Positions 1-13,789 of a stretch of 53,783 nt of DNA are shown one piece after another. Each line of letters begins with the position of its first letter. Position 1 is the first letter of the stretch. Where the stretch lies: contig JAUCBJ010007145.1 in assembly GCA_032718475.1 (NCBI GenBank), positions 1 to 53,783 on the forward strand, read 5' to 3'. Position numbers and translations under genes: made by a program. The stretch comes from Nemertoderma westbladi (lineage: Eukaryota; Xenacoelomorpha; Nemertodermatida; Nemertodermatidae). The notes beneath the pieces are model-generated. The model was not told where the DNA came from, ran no database searches, and worked only from the letters and a program-made list of their open reading frames with translations.

Positions 1-1737
1 TTTATGTGGATTTTCTGATATATTTTCTACAAACCAGTGCCCGGAATGGCTTCCGTTCTAAAGGGAAACTATTATGAAACTTGATTATTCCACAACCTTT
101 CTATGGATACCTTTTTTTTTACATAAATAATTTAAAAATTATTGTGGAAAAATTATTTTTATTGGATGGTTATTGCTGACGATGCCCCCATATTATTAAT
201 TAGAAAAACCGTAGGGATTATTTTGGCTGCCATACAGTGGTGTAGCAACCACAAGTTTGTCATTGGATGGGGGTTATTTATTGGGAGCTTTTCAGTACAT
301 CAAATTCTCAATGTGGCAAACGAAATAATATGAAATCCACATGAACTTGAAAAATTTATTCCTGCCCCACTAGCCATAAATGATAACAGTTGAAATTCCT
401 TGGTCGTCTTGCGGTAATAAGTTGTGATTAGGATGAGCTTGAAAATGTTACCTGTCCGATAATGATAATGGTAGCCTCAGGCGACCTGCGCAACCATGCA
501 CGCACACCCATCGAAAACTGCCCGACATACAAAGCGGCTGCTCAGAAGTGGTTAATTAATGGTAGTTGATAGCAACTAATGGGGTAGAGAGGGTGAACCA
601 GGGACCATATCAAACGAAAACGAGAAAAATCTATTATTTATTATTAATTTAATAACAAATCGTGAAAAACTTGTCACATTAATTTTTATTAAAATAAATA
701 TGGGTGGGTTGGTGGAAAAACAGCTGTCCTGCACACATGCAGGAACTTGTCGAAATTAGGAATTTTAGTTGTGCAGCAATTTCTCTGGTGCAGGCGCCAC
801 CTAGCGCGAAAAGTTCAAAACTGCAAAGTGTGATGCTGTTTTTTGCCAAACGGAACTCAATAACCAGAACAAAAGTTATTTTAAAAATTATGACAACTAA
901 TATGATCAGACTTTCCGTGAGAGGTGGCACAGCGCGAATATCGGACTTTACTCAAATACAGTCAGTAAATACATATTTAAAGTGGCAAACTCTAATCGGC
1001 AGTCAATAACTTAGACTATCGCACTCACTATATTACAGAGCCACTTGTGGCTGCTGCTACAATATTGGAGGCTCTGGGGGGTACCGCAATACATTCATTT
1101 CGTCGATATCAAAGTTTCATTGATAAGAAAAGCAACTGATCTCCTTCTATCCAGGTTTCCCTGTTTTGTAAATCACGCGATTGATTTTTTGTCGGTTGCT
1201 ATACCTACAGGAGGGTGGGGGGGGGGGTGGGGGGGGGGGGGGGGAGTTTTCAGAAATGCAAATGGTTAGAATTACATTAGCGTTTGTTTTTTAATGTAAA
1301 ATAATCTAGAGGACTGAACAATAAAGGGAGTAACCACAGTTGTTCTTGTTTTTACTCGCATTTTCACACAGTAATCCACTAGTTCTCCCATTTGCAGCAC
1401 CCACAACACCAATGTATATTGTATTGTCAGTGCAATGAATATAAACAATGTCCACGAACCCCATTACAACTTTCTGTATCAGATTTGTGCTTTTTGCTTG
1501 CATTTCGGCATGTTCGATTGTTCTTGAACTCATTTATTATTATTACCTAGTTAGAGTATTCCGAAATCTTGTTTTTATGATGTTCCCAGTAAAGATTAAC
1601 AAACTAAAAATTATCCAGTTATACAGTAGTATGTAAGTAGTCAAACATCGCTTGTTGTCCCTATACATTGCAGAAATATTACCGTTCATTTTCAAGGCTG
1701 GAGCAACCATTGTATTTATTATTTTATTAATCTCTAG
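1..1737. other. Unassigned AT-rich sequence upstream of KCTD-like exon
   Basis: I see no convincing gene here. The short open frames show no family resemblance and lack coding character. A poly-G run lies at about 1210-1247. A pyrimidine-rich tract ending in CTCTAG at 1731-1737 could be the splice acceptor for the KCTD-like coding exon, which would make this region an intron or 5' flank of that gene. Confidence 0.5.
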
Positions 1738-2435
<698 letters not shown>

Positions 2436-2699
2436 TAATATTTGTGGATTCGATTTACTTTTCCCAGTACATTATAAAGTAATGTGATAAATATTACTGT
2501 ATGAAATTTTTAAAAATTCAGAGTTAATACTTTGATGATAAGTACCGGTAATGTAAGTTGTATAATTTATTAGAGTGCACAATACTTCCCTCAGATTCCT
2601 GGTTCGAGTCCCGGTCACAGAGTATTCCAAACTTCCCATAATATATGATTCTATTATGGTGATCTATCTGGATCTATTATACACTATATCACTGTACTT

Positions 2700-3049
2700 G
2701 TGGGGCGAGCGACGAAAGTAAGCGAGCTTAGCATAGGTGCCACTAACTCATTCGCTGTGTCTGTTGTTCTGTTATTCTGTATGTTAGATATAAACGTTAA
2801 TAACTCAGCCAAATGTTAATGAAATCTATCCAAACTTGGTACACATGTAGTCTGGCCAAAGTTTAGAAATTTTCCAAGTTGAATTTCCGTGTGGCTTTCG
2901 AGAAGCTAAGATAATAGCAGTTAATTAGTTAATTAAATTGATTGCGGTAAAAATAGCACTTTCAACCCTGTCTTTTAATGGAAATTAATTATTTTATAGT
3001 CTACGATATAAATAATTATACTGTACTTAAAAGTTATACAGCTGTAATG
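2700..3049 (+). repeat. Dispersed repeat R1, copy 1
   Basis: The 3' half (2851-3049) recurs at 26724-26915 with high identity, including the shared word TTTCCGTGTGG and the stretch around TAATAGCAGTTAATTAG. The 5' part (about 2711-2775, GACGAAAGTAAGCGAGC) recurs at 17264-17322. No protein is encoded. Class unknown. Confidence 0.75.
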
Positions 3050-3170
3050 ACACTTCCCCCCGGACAGTTCCCCCCCGTTCAAGTAGGACACTTCCCCCCG
3101 GACACCTCCCCCCCCCCCCCCCCAGACACTCCCCGGACCCCCGGACACTCCCCCCCCCCCCCCCGACTGT
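3050..3170. repeat. C-rich low-complexity tract
   Basis: The tract holds several runs of C, the longest about 10-14, separated by GGACA-type words. The opposite strand is strongly G-rich and could form G-quadruplexes. The proline-rich open frame across it is a by-product of composition. Confidence 0.8.
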
Positions 3171-5320
3171 TCTTACCTTCGCACATTCTTATTTTTTATT
3201 TTCTAAGGTAAACGGACCGCTTATATCCATACAAGTTATATCCAATTTTCCCTTTTTAGCTCAGAAAGTGATCTTTTGCATCCCGATTTTACATTTTGTA
3301 TCCTATGGATTTTATCAATGCAAATATTTGTATTGTTTTCTAATCTTTAAACTAATCCTCTAATTTAAATAATTGCGCCAAAAACCGCACCAAATTTCTC
3401 AGGCCAAAGTCGGCCAAAATGGTTTAGTTTCTTTGCTTAGGTCAATCTGCGAAATGGCCACTAAAATTGTGTTGCTACTGCTCAGTATATATTGCTATAT
3501 TGCGATGTTTCCAAATTGCATTGCTTTGGTACTGCCACTACTGTGGAGAAAAATTTCTATGGTATCACGATCTCTGTCAGGTTCTCGCATCCCGAGGTCT
3601 AACACCCCTCCTGTCCGGTAGCTCTGGGACCCGGTATCGCTATGCTGTCATTGATTACTCAGAGTTCTTTAATCATCATAATGGTACCGACAAAGCGGCT
3701 CCTGCACCATCTAGAGCACGGAAAACTCCACATAGGATTGCAAATTCACCTTGCAGACCGGTAACATGCAGCGAAGAATATTAGCAAAAACATAAAAGAT
3801 TACAGCTAAATCACGTATTCAAGCAAATCAAATCGAAATAATTACGAAACTGAATCAACAAGAAGGCCTACAACAGATATGAGTCATAACGGTCAAGTCA
3901 ACTGACAGAATCTAGTAAGGAATTAAAATTTCGCGTCATATAAACTTCGCGAAGCCCAGTAAGAATCAATAATTGGCCATGCGATTCCAACATTAAAGAT
4001 ACCAAATAATACTGTATGTATATGTATAATACTACTACAAAATAACCAAAATATACTCACATATTGAACCGTGGCTGTATTAATTGTACCCATTGTTTTA
4101 GTAAATCAGCTCCTGTTACCACGTATTATTCTAACAATCAAATACTAGTATGTATTAATAAAGACTAAAGAAAAATGATATTATAGCACTTATTAACAAA
4201 CATAAACTTAATACACAAATAAGCTAGATCTCGTTCCTTCTTTTACAACAGCACATCCTGATATGGTACTGTTCTACATCATTATATAAATTTAATTTAG
4301 CTCGACCGCACAGCGTACTTATATCCATAATCAATCCTACGAAAATTTATCGACCCATTCAACCGAATCTTCGCTCAACTTTAATTACCAACTTATTAGT
4401 TTACATAGGACCTGACTAGATTTGGTTTCCCAGTTGTTACTTTTTCTGCCGAGGAAATTAGTGGAACTTCCATCCACTCCATTAACTTGGTAGGTCACTA
4501 AATCCATTATGACTTCAAATATTTGCTTATGAAGTTATGGACAAAGAGAGAAATGCCTGTGTGCACAGGGACTATATCTTATTTATGCATCGTTGGGAAG
4601 CGCATATGACAGCAAAGAGAATTTATGACATCTTGTCAATCAGTCTCATTAATCTATATTGTACTTCTTACACTGGCATAGTGCAAATGCATTAGAAATT
4701 AAATGTAATTTTTGTTTTGAAATATCAACTATTTACTTCATGGTGTGTAATGTAGCACTTTTTAGTTGGAGTCGATTTACTGTACCCATATCAGCAGTAG
4801 CATGGGCAGGGTAATGGACACCCTGTGTGGTTGGTCAGGATGGGTTTATTACATGGAAACACATAACACAAGCTTTTTTCCCCATTTCCTCATTACTCCG
4901 ATATGTATAATTAAACGTAGGGAACTATTTGGGATGTTTTATCATTCAGCAGATGACAACTTAGGAGTCTACTAATTACAACACAGTATATACTACAGTT
5001 TTAATAAATTTTTGTATACAAGCGTAATTTTCATGTCCACCCTATACTCAAAACCATTCGGCGATTTCCGCCACCTACAGTATATCCGCAATTGTGTCGG
5101 CACATATGTCGGCACCTATTTCAGCACCTATAGCGGCCATAGCTACAAGTTGTTACTTTTGGTATAGAAAGGGGATTCTGGAGTATGTTGGTATTTTTTT
5201 TTTTATTTTCATATTTATATTATTTTTTATAATATTTTTTTGTTCTAGAGATACTTTGTTTAATCTTGCAGAACGTCTAAAACAACGTAACGAAAAGTCA
5301 GGGACGAACTTTTCATCTCC
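3171..5320. other. Unassigned intronic sequence
   Basis: AT-rich sequence within the KCTD-like intron. Short open frames exist, but none shows recognisable homology. I see no RNA gene or clear repeat. Confidence 0.4.
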
Positions 5321-5332
5321 AAATATTTTTTG

Positions 5333-5361
5333 GGACTTTTCGTCCCCGGGACGAAAAGTCC
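5333..5361. repeat. Short perfect palindrome
   Basis: Two 14-bp arms (GGACTTTTCGTCCC at 5333 and its complement ending at 5361) flank a single central C. Partial copies of the same word, GGGACGAA, lie on both sides at about 5301 and 5363. The set looks like the abutted ends of inverted-repeat elements. Element class unknown. Confidence 0.7.
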
Positions 5362-5887
5362 AGGGACGAAAGTCATAGATCCGAATCAGAGAATACCCCT
5401 TTTGATTAATTTTTCCCATTTCGAATATTAGGTCTATATACTCTCTGGAAGAATTCCATGGCTTTCGTACATAACTGACAGATGGGAAGGGGGCTTCAAC
5501 AACACAGAAACACAGCAATGGTAATGTTGAGACTGAGAGCTTCGACTGACTGAATAGCAAGCTATCACTGTGGTCCACTGTGATTGCATACAAGACTACC
5601 TCAGACGTTTTTATGTTGATATTGACCATCTATCAAAAGTTGCCTGTGGGTAAAAATAATAAAGAAAGAAGGAAACTGACTCTTTTATTTTTAATAATTA
5701 TATTTTTTTTTGAAATCACCAATATAAAACAATATAGACTAAACATATATATATGCTAAGCAATATAGTACATTATTTTAATCAGTTATTGAAATTTAAA
5801 TATGTTACAATTTTATGACATAATACATCAGTACTTACTACATATGGATATATTATTATGGATATTATCAGGACATGTATGTATTGG

Positions 5888-6606
5888 CTGATCCACAAAC
5901 GCATGTGCTGATCCACATACGTATGTGCTGATCCACATACGTATGTGCTGATCCACATACGTATGTGCTGATCTACATACGTATGTGCTGATCCACATAC
6001 GTATGTGCTGATCTACATACGCATGTGCTGATCTACATACGTATGTGCTGATCTACATACGTATGTGCTGATCTACATACGTATGTGCTGATCCACATAC
6101 GTATGTGCTGATCTACATACGCATGTGCTGATCTACATACGTATGTGCTGATCTACATACGTATGTGCTGATCTACATACGTATGTGCTGATCCACATAC
6201 GTATGTGCTGATCCACATACGTATGTGCTGATCCACATACGTATGTGCTGATCTACATACGTATGTGCTGATCTACATACGTATGTGCTGATCTACATAC
6301 GTATGTGCTGATCTACATACGTATGTGCTGATCTACCTACATACGTATGTGCTGATCTACATACGTATGTGCTGATCCACATACGTATGTGCTGATCTAC
6401 ATACGTATGTGCTGATCTACATACGTATGTGCTGATCTACATACGTATGTGCTGATCTACATACGTATGTGCTGATCTACATACGTATGTGCTGATCTAC
6501 ATACGTATGTGCTGATCCACATACGTATGTGCTGATCTACATACGTATGTGCTGATCTACATACGTATGTGCTGATCCACATACGTATGTGCTGATCCAC
6601 ATACGA
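5888..6606. repeat. 20-bp minisatellite with palindromic core
   Basis: About 36 head-to-tail copies of a 20-bp unit, GTGCTGATCTACATACGTAT. Each unit contains the 12-bp perfect palindrome ACATACGTATGT. Units differ mainly at one C/T position (GATCCAC or GATCTAC) and sometimes have GCATG in place of GTATG. The GCATG variants at 6021 and 6121 are 100 bp apart within a matching five-unit pattern, so blocks of five units were duplicated. One 4-bp expansion (CTAC) occurs near 6334. No coding potential. Confidence 0.97.
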
Positions 6607-6609
6607 TAT

Positions 6610-8900
6610 GATGACGAACTCAGCTTGTCACACAATGACACAGCAGCTGAGTGTTAGAATGAATGACAATATTATTCCGAATCGAAGCCAATACTATTTA
6701 TTATTAATTAATTGGGGATGGTTAATACTCCCCCACCAGTTGTTTTTATATTTTGTTTGATATCTCCAAGACAAAAAATATGAAGTTTTGCAGATATTTC
6801 GTAAAATATTGTATCTGTTATTGAAGTTTTGAAAGTTTATTTTCGAAATATCACTGTTAGAACAAATATGGTACTTTTATATAGGTACATTTGTAAGTTT
6901 TGGGCTGTGAACTGAAAAATGATTTTCCATGGGTGAATTATGGTCCATTGAGATCCTTTGTAAGCACCAAAACATTGTGGGGATGCAGAATCCTAAGCCA
7001 AAGAATGCTGCCATAATTACAAGAGTTGTTGCCGTGAAAAACGCTAATTTTTTAATAGCCAACCGGCTCGTATCTCTCTTGCCGCAGCAAAATTTATTAT
7101 AGTTTATTAGGCTCCATCCTTAAACGACCTAAGAGTAAAAAAGAGGAGCATATGAGGTTTGGTTGTTTTGCAATTCGGATTGCCGAAATGAATGCCCGTT
7201 ATCCGTTTCTTAATTTCTGGATAGGAGAGTTCGGATATTATATACAACACTATTGGGCACTGGAAAAATGGGTGCTGCAACTCATCTCATGCAAAAGATG
7301 GATCTGCGATATGTGTACATTTAGCTATGCTGCACGCAATGCTTCTCCCTCATGCCGTCCTGGTACAATCAATGCACAACAGAGCTCACAGCTCAGTCCA
7401 TCCCTTGGACGACATATCATTCTTTCTGAGTGGAGCTTGCTAGGGCATTCTCCAAACACCTAATTGAATTAGGCCTTATATAAGTTTGTTTGTCCCCAGC
7501 GAATGTTACCAATAACACAGTGCAGCGCAATACCGTCGTGGGAACAGGGCAATCCCAGGGAGCCAGGTTCCAGCAACACCCAGAACAGAAAGTACATAAT
7601 CCAGTTTATTAATTCAAGGCGCGAGTCAGCAAATGAATTCGAGGAACTTCGCCTCTCCGCGGATCTCCTATCCCTATTGACCGCACATGGCACTGTGATG
7701 TGTAGCCTAACTCGCGACTCTGCGAGTACGTGACGTGTGGTGTGGTGGCAGCAATGCACTATACTATATGATACATACATAATACATCGGCTCCCCATTT
7801 CCCGTCACTCCATCCCTATTGTGATATTGTGATGTAAACGCGTTACCCCAATGGCTTCCTCGTTGTGATTATCATATAGTCGTCGTATCGTAGGTATCTA
7901 GATTCGGTGACGGGTTTACAATACCACCTGTTGTTTGCTCCAATCTGTGTTCGCCCTTTGGTTAGAAGAACATTAAGTTAACTATACAAGTAAATGGTGT
8001 AATCTAAAATGAAGTCATTCCCAGTTATAATTTGCTTAAAACTAATTTATTGGAGTATTTTAGTCACCATGCTCCAGCACCTTATTTTTATCACGCAGTC
8101 ACTTACTGTCAAAAATTAAACTCTAACATTGCTTTTCACTTTCGTTTATTGTTTTGTTTAAAATAACGCGCACCATTGCAACCTGCTCCTTTCCCTTAAT
8201 CCCCACCCGTCCCCCCACCCACCGCCTCACATTGCATTATCCGGCATATGACATTAACGTCACATGTGACACATCACTCTGTGGCAGGAAATGCGCAATG
8301 TTTCACCCACTCTCTGGCAAAGTGATTTTGATTAATGTTGCCGCAGCTGATATAGTGATAGTAATATTAGCTATATTTTATTCTTGATGGATGGGTGGTT
8401 GTTGGATATGGATTGAGGTGTATCATTGAGGGTTTAGTAAAGCGTATTACTGCTATACACCCCAACGTGCATTGTGGTGAGCAAGAATTCCAAGCCTAAT
8501 TCTCATTCATTGCTTGATCAGAAGCTTAGGTTTGCTATGCTCAACCTTCCTAGAATAAAGTATCACCACTTTGATCCACTGAGCCTTTCCATTATGAAAG
8601 GAATTGCTTTAATCACTTGAAGGCTCTATCCCTCTCTGCGTGTGATTGGCCTTGGTGTCCTAGTCAATCCACGGCACGGTATTACAATGGAATTGGGTAC
8701 AACACCTTAAACAACAGTAGCAATATTGAATTTGTGACAATTATTATCAATTAGGTTTTTGCGAAATAAGGCATATGCGGTGCGGAATTGTTTAAGTTTT
8801 GATTTTCTACAATAATTTAAATAAAACAAATTGATTGGAAATTACCAAACAGGGGAGGGGGGGGGGGGTGTTTATGACTGCTACATTATTATGCACATAA
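6610..8900. other. Unassigned intronic sequence
   Basis: No supported gene. Open frames up to about 110 codons (around 7150-7800) show no family motifs. A short G tract lies at 8855-8869. Confidence 0.4.
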
Positions 8901-8914
8901 GCAATCTATTTTTG

Positions 8915-9000
8915 GGGAAACTAACACTTTATGGGTCATATAATAGTGGAATCAGTCTGATTTCGATACTGTCTATTCGAAGAATCATTGAAAATCTGCG
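8915..9000 (+). mobile_element. Relic of RTE-like LINE family 2
   Basis: A short translated stretch (LTLYGSYNSGISLISI, followed by RRIIENL) resembles two neighbouring pieces of the RT domain of the copy at 43.1-45.9 kb (LTLYGSFRGISLISI and RRIIEEL), with the sequence between them missing. The nucleotide match around TAACACTTTATGG also supports it. It is small and degraded, so confidence is moderate. Confidence 0.55.
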
Positions 9001-10655
9001 CATAGCCTTATACTGCAACTTCAAGCCTTTGACTCTCTCCTTCTTCAGCAATAAGTCAGTGATTAAGCACAGTCTGACGATTTATTTCCCGGACTATAAA
9101 TTCTTCCCAGGGGAATCTGGTACTCATAACGGTAGGTAAGGATCGTTTAAGAATGTAAAGCAGAGAGATAATCCCTGGCTAGTCCCTTTAATGCTTTCTT
9201 GGCGAAATGAAAACCTCCTTAGATAATATAGCCACATGGCCTCCTCTCTCGGTATACGATAAGTGCTTCAAGGTGACCCATGACCCATGGCACCTCTTTA
9301 TTATTGTGGTGGACTGAATCTGTATGCTGCGAATGTCTCTTGACAAACATAATATAGATGGGGTGGAAATACAACCATCCAGCGGTGGTGGAAATAGATA
9401 AATTTCTCACAAGTTCTCAAAGACTACTCAACAGTCTAGAACATGCAGCATCCAATGTAGGTCTATTTGTAATGCTACAAAGACCAAAATGATGACTGTA
9501 AGCATGGATTTCTGCAGCAGGTCATCCACTGTGAATGTGTGAATGAGAATATTTCTGCTACTGTACCTAAAAAAAATGTATACTGTAAAAAAATGTATAA
9601 AATATCATCACCAAATGAAAAACATTTAAAGGGTGAGAGAGGAGGGGGGGGGGGGGGGGGGCAGCTCTGACATATATAGAGTAACACTATTTTATCATTA
9701 CATTGCATATTGTATGGTATTCCTTATATTACATACTACTACTACATAATATAGATAAATGGCTTTCTAAAATAATTTATTCCAGAGACTAATTTTCTTC
9801 ACCTTCGAGTCAATAATTGCATCCGCCAGTATGTCTGTAGGCTACATACAGTTGTTGTTAGTCAACGCACATTCACACGTCCTCATCGCATTAGGGCATC
9901 ATTTCCATAGTCCGCCTTCACAAAGCAATCTTATCTGCAAGTGCAATTATCCAATCTACGGTTATTCGGCTGTCTTCTCTGTGTGGTTTTCCTAATTGCA
10001 TTTCCCATTAAAAGATAGGCGGAAAATAATAAATGAATAATAACGATATTATTATTTTATATATATTATCCTTGGGGTTACCAGCCTAACATACTTACTT
10101 CCTCTCGGATACGTATATTAGGAATGAAATTAGAACTGCATATTTAATGGGTTTAAGAAGTAATGATGGTGGCACCGGTATAGTGTTCTGTTTGTGTGAT
10201 CAGTTTATCATATGTTATCGACATAATACTGTATTGAACATCCCATGTCAATACATAATTTTACTAATTAACATTTTTTTACTAATTTTTAAAAGTAGGC
10301 ATTTTATATTACATTTTACATTTACCTTGACGTATTCCAACATCATGCTAAACCTGGTAAAGTAATTCAACTGGGGTTGGTAAAGCATCTTTGCCTCATA
10401 CCTGAAGGCTGCTCTCTGTCGGCTGATACCTGTAAGCCACTCTAACTCCCAAGTTTGAACACAACACTCCGTAATATACACTCCTATATACACACTTTTC
10501 TATGCTCCCCAAGCTAAAGCCGAGTTCCCATTATACCGCTGGGTTGTTGAAAGCATCAAGTCTAAACTGTAAAGTCTCTTCCTAAGGGACCCACCTGTGC
10601 GAAAATCTGTAATATCTGAGCTCAAAGCAAAAAAAGCAATTTAAGCATAAAAAAA
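9001..10655. other. Unassigned intronic sequence
   Basis: AT-rich, with a poly-G run at about 9641-9661. No gene, RNA or clear transposon was recognised. Confidence 0.4.
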
Positions 10656-10659
10656 AGCA

Positions 10660-12840
10660 TCTATTTGGTCGAAATCCTCTCTCTCCTGCTGCTCTTATGC
10701 AGCAGATTCTCTATATGAGGCCTAATTCTATATATGTAGAATCATTTGTTGTATATTTTGGCAGCTACCACAAGCAGACAGATCCCACGATAGTTTGTTG
10801 GTATACCGAGGTCCATTTCTTGGGGAGAGGCTTTAGTTGACTTTTAGTCCAAATTGGTGGTCACTTTTCCGCTTTCAGCATCCGGTTGCAAACATCCAAT
10901 AATGGTCTGTTTAGCACTCCTGTTTTCCATACCTCTGCAGCGAATTCATCTAATCCACTCGCTTTATGATTGGACATGCTTATTAATGCTTCTTTGGAGT
11001 TCGACAGGTGTGAAGTCCCCTGTTTCTATAGGTAGTGTCTTGTCATACATTTTCCTTGTAGGGCTGACCTCGATGTTTGGTGGCTGCCCAAGCAAGTTGC
11101 GTAAGTGATCTTTCCATTTCCCAACCCGTTCTTCAGAACTATCAGCTTTTAGGCGGCCCTAATCTTTAGCATAACTTTTCCGACCAGATACATCATTTAC
11201 AGTTTGCCAGGTAAGTCTTGATTGTTGCTGTATGTGAGCAGTTCTAATTTCTTATATTTTGTCCTGTATGTACTTCCCCTGGCTGATTTAGGCCAATTTA
11301 AGATCTTCCATAGCTTTCTCAACCTTGTTGATAGTTTGGTTGTTGGTTGTTCGGTTTTAATTTTGTAGGCTTTCATTAAGATCTTCTCTCTTCTTACAAG
11401 TAACCTCAGAGTCTTGTCATGGCATATAATGTTTTCGTTTGGGTTTCTGGGGGATATGCCTCTTGGCTGATTCCTTGTGGGCTGTTATTATATTCTGGTA
11501 TATAGAATATGTATACTTGTCTTCATCCATTCCATTGACTTGAAGTACTTAAAAGCTGTTTTGAACTTCAGCCATCCTTTACTGCATTGTCAGTTCTGAG
11601 TTTCTCCCATCATAGTTGATTCGATTTCTTGTCCTGGGTTTGATGGCTCTCAAACTGAGTCTGATCTCTGCAGTCACGATTGTGTGGTCCGTGTCCGAAC
11701 CAATTAGCTTGAACCGAACGAGCTGTATGCCTAACAGTTAATCATGCTGTTTCTCCACTTTTCTTGATAATGATGCAATCCAGCTGTGCCTTGGTTTCAT
11801 TAGGGCATTGAAAGGACCATAGCCCCCCCCCCCCCCCCTTACTCTCTTCGAATGTGGTGTTTGTTTGTATCAATTCTCCCATTAGGTCTAAGAGTAAGCA
11901 CCCATTTCTGTTTGAACTGGTTTTATAGGTATATCCCTTGATGTATTCTGGGCTAATTTGCGCATTCAGGTCACCAGCAATGATTTTGACATTGTGTTTC
12001 GGAATGTCCTTTATAAGTCCAGTCAGATCTTCATATCATGACCGTTCAGGCACCATGACACGTTATCATGACACAGGTATTATGACACGTTGTTTAGTGT
12101 CTGAAGTGCAAATGGGCTTAGCAGAATTCATACTGCACCAATTGATGCATTGGCTGAATTTCTTTCTGCTGAGCTTGTTACTAACGTCCATCCATTCCCA
12201 ATGTCATTGTACTTCATGGCAGTGTCGATGATGTCGATGTTATATTCCATTGCCAGAGCGAGCATGTCACCCTGTTTGGTATGATCTTCCACTGTGCGTG
12301 CGTTCAATGTGCAATTTTTAGTCTCTTTTTACATTTCAACAGGTTGGTTCTTCTTTCTTCTCTGTCTTCTGTTCCAGTAGCCAATTTATCGACCCCAGCC
12401 TGGTGTACCAATGAGGGACGCGGTCCTTGTTGACCCGGGCGACGACCACGCCGGTATTTCTCCTGGAGGGTTCTCATACTCATATCTTTCAGTTGCGGGA
12501 GAAAACCGCCTGTGGTCGCAACTCCTACAAACGTCTGCACAGTAGGCCGTCGTTGGTTGATTATCTTCCGCCGACCTTGTCTGCATGGCTAGCCGTTGGT
12601 TGATTCCCTTCCGCCGACCTTGTCTGCATGGCTAGCCGTTTGTTGATTACCTTCCGCCGACTTGTCTGCATGGCTAGCCGTTGGTTGATTACCTTCCGCC
12701 GACCTTGTCTGCATGGCTAGCCGTTGGTTGATTACCTTCCGCCTGTCCATAGCCTGCAGCCCTGCCCCCGACTGTAGGGGTCCTTTTGTTACACCCTAAA
12801 CCAAGTGTTCCTCCTGGGTTAGGTTACCTAAAACACTAAT
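10660..12840 (-). mobile_element. RTE-like LINE family 1, 5' fragment
   Basis: This 2.2 kb fragment matches the minus-strand RTE copy at 23.15-24.89 kb almost end to end. It covers the 5' leader, endonuclease region and start of the RT, and lacks the rest of the RT. Shared landmarks include the 5' leader word CTCCTGGGTTAGG and the RT segment around TGGCAGCTACCACAAGCAG. The reading frame is broken in many places, so the copy is inactive. It keeps about 430 bp (roughly 11165-11600) between the endonuclease and RT parts that the copy at 18.05-25.16 kb lacks. It is a 3'-truncated or deleted copy in the KCTD intron. Confidence 0.9.
12546..12745 (-). repeat. 43-bp tandem repeat in the RTE 5' leader
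   Basis: About five copies of a 43-bp unit containing TTGATTACCTTCCGCCGAC and TGTCTGCATGGCTAGCCG. The related RTE copy near 24.73-24.80 kb has about two units, so the number varies between copies. Such 5' monomers may carry promoter activity in LINEs; that is inference. Confidence 0.85.
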
Positions 12841-13490
12841 AAACACTAATACGTATATACTACTAATTTATTAAAACAACATACCGTCATATATGCAAAT
12901 GCATTATTAATATGGTCTCCATGAATAATTTTATGGACTGTATTTTTCATGAAATTATACGAAATTCGGTTTAATTCATAATTATGTATGTTGGCGATGG
13001 TCCAAGTAAAGTGTAGCTGAACGGAATATAATGTGACATCTTAGTGAACCCACTAACAGGAAGCGAACCCATAATCTATCGTAATCTGTTCACCTCCACC
13101 CACCCCAACCCACCTTATCCACTCATAGCTATCCAAGGTGGATCCTACATTTATTACTCCATCACTCCAGGGAATTTATTCATAGATGAGCGACTCTTCA
13201 ACCCCCTCGCCCATCATTCCTCGCTCTTTGCTGCCATTGATTGCCGTCCCAATGCCATGAACAGGCTAACAGCCTGGAAAGGAAAGTGCAGCTACAATAT
13301 TTGTCAATTGCTATTTACTATTTTGCCTACAATGATACTCTAGGAAGTAACCATAGTAACCTATAGTCAAGTCAATGTATGAGGCTGTGGAAGAGACTTG
13401 TAATAAATTACTACAGTTTTGTTTTATTTTTCTTTCCTGAGCAACATAGATTTTGCATAGCAACATTGCAGTTATTAACATTAGGGGATA
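12841..13490. other. Unassigned intronic sequence
   Basis: No supported gene or repeat. Short open frames without homology. Confidence 0.4.
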
Positions 13491-13492
13491 TT

Positions 13493-13784
13493 CCCAAAAT
13501 TAGGCCCATGTGAAGAATACCAGACTTTCTGCCGTTATATTTCACTTTGCAGTTAACCCCATGTGATGAATACCAGGTTTTCACCAAAAATACAGGTAAC
13601 AGAAGGGCTGAATCTAACCAAAACAATAAACGAATTAGTATATGTACAGGTTATAAGACAGAAATAAGCACTATAAAACACTTAATAAAGATAAATTAAA
13701 AAAAAATCTTCATATATAAAATTCCAATAAATAGTCGACTGAAAAGTGGAATCCTGGTATTCTTCACATGGGCGCAAAATTGGG
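13493..13784. mobile_element. MITE-like inverted-repeat element
   Basis: About 31 bp at the left end (with CCCATGTGAAGAATACCAG at 13505) is repeated inverted at the right end (CTGGTATTCTTCACATGGG, ending in AAAATTGGG at 13784). A third, direct and slightly diverged copy lies at about 13557-13577. The 292-bp length and lack of an ORF fit a non-autonomous DNA element. No clear target duplication was seen. Confidence 0.6.
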
Positions 13785-13789
13785 CAGTT

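Noticed and set aside
2590-2620. GGTTCGAGTCC matching a tRNA/SINE B box with a partial T-arm
   Set aside because: No A box or cloverleaf could be found upstream at the right distance, so it is not a tRNA gene. A decayed SINE remains possible but unsupported.
5153-5629. 158-codon minus-strand open frame
   Set aside because: It crosses the palindrome at 5333 and a T-rich run, has no recognisable domain and reads as low-complexity chance sequence.
5888-6606. Regular spaced repeats as a CRISPR-like array
   Set aside because: Contiguous 20-bp tandem units without unique spacers, in eukaryotic DNA: a minisatellite.
7150-7800. Overlapping open frames of 76-109 codons on both strands
   Set aside because: No homology, splice signals or codon pattern; probably chance in slightly GC-richer DNA.
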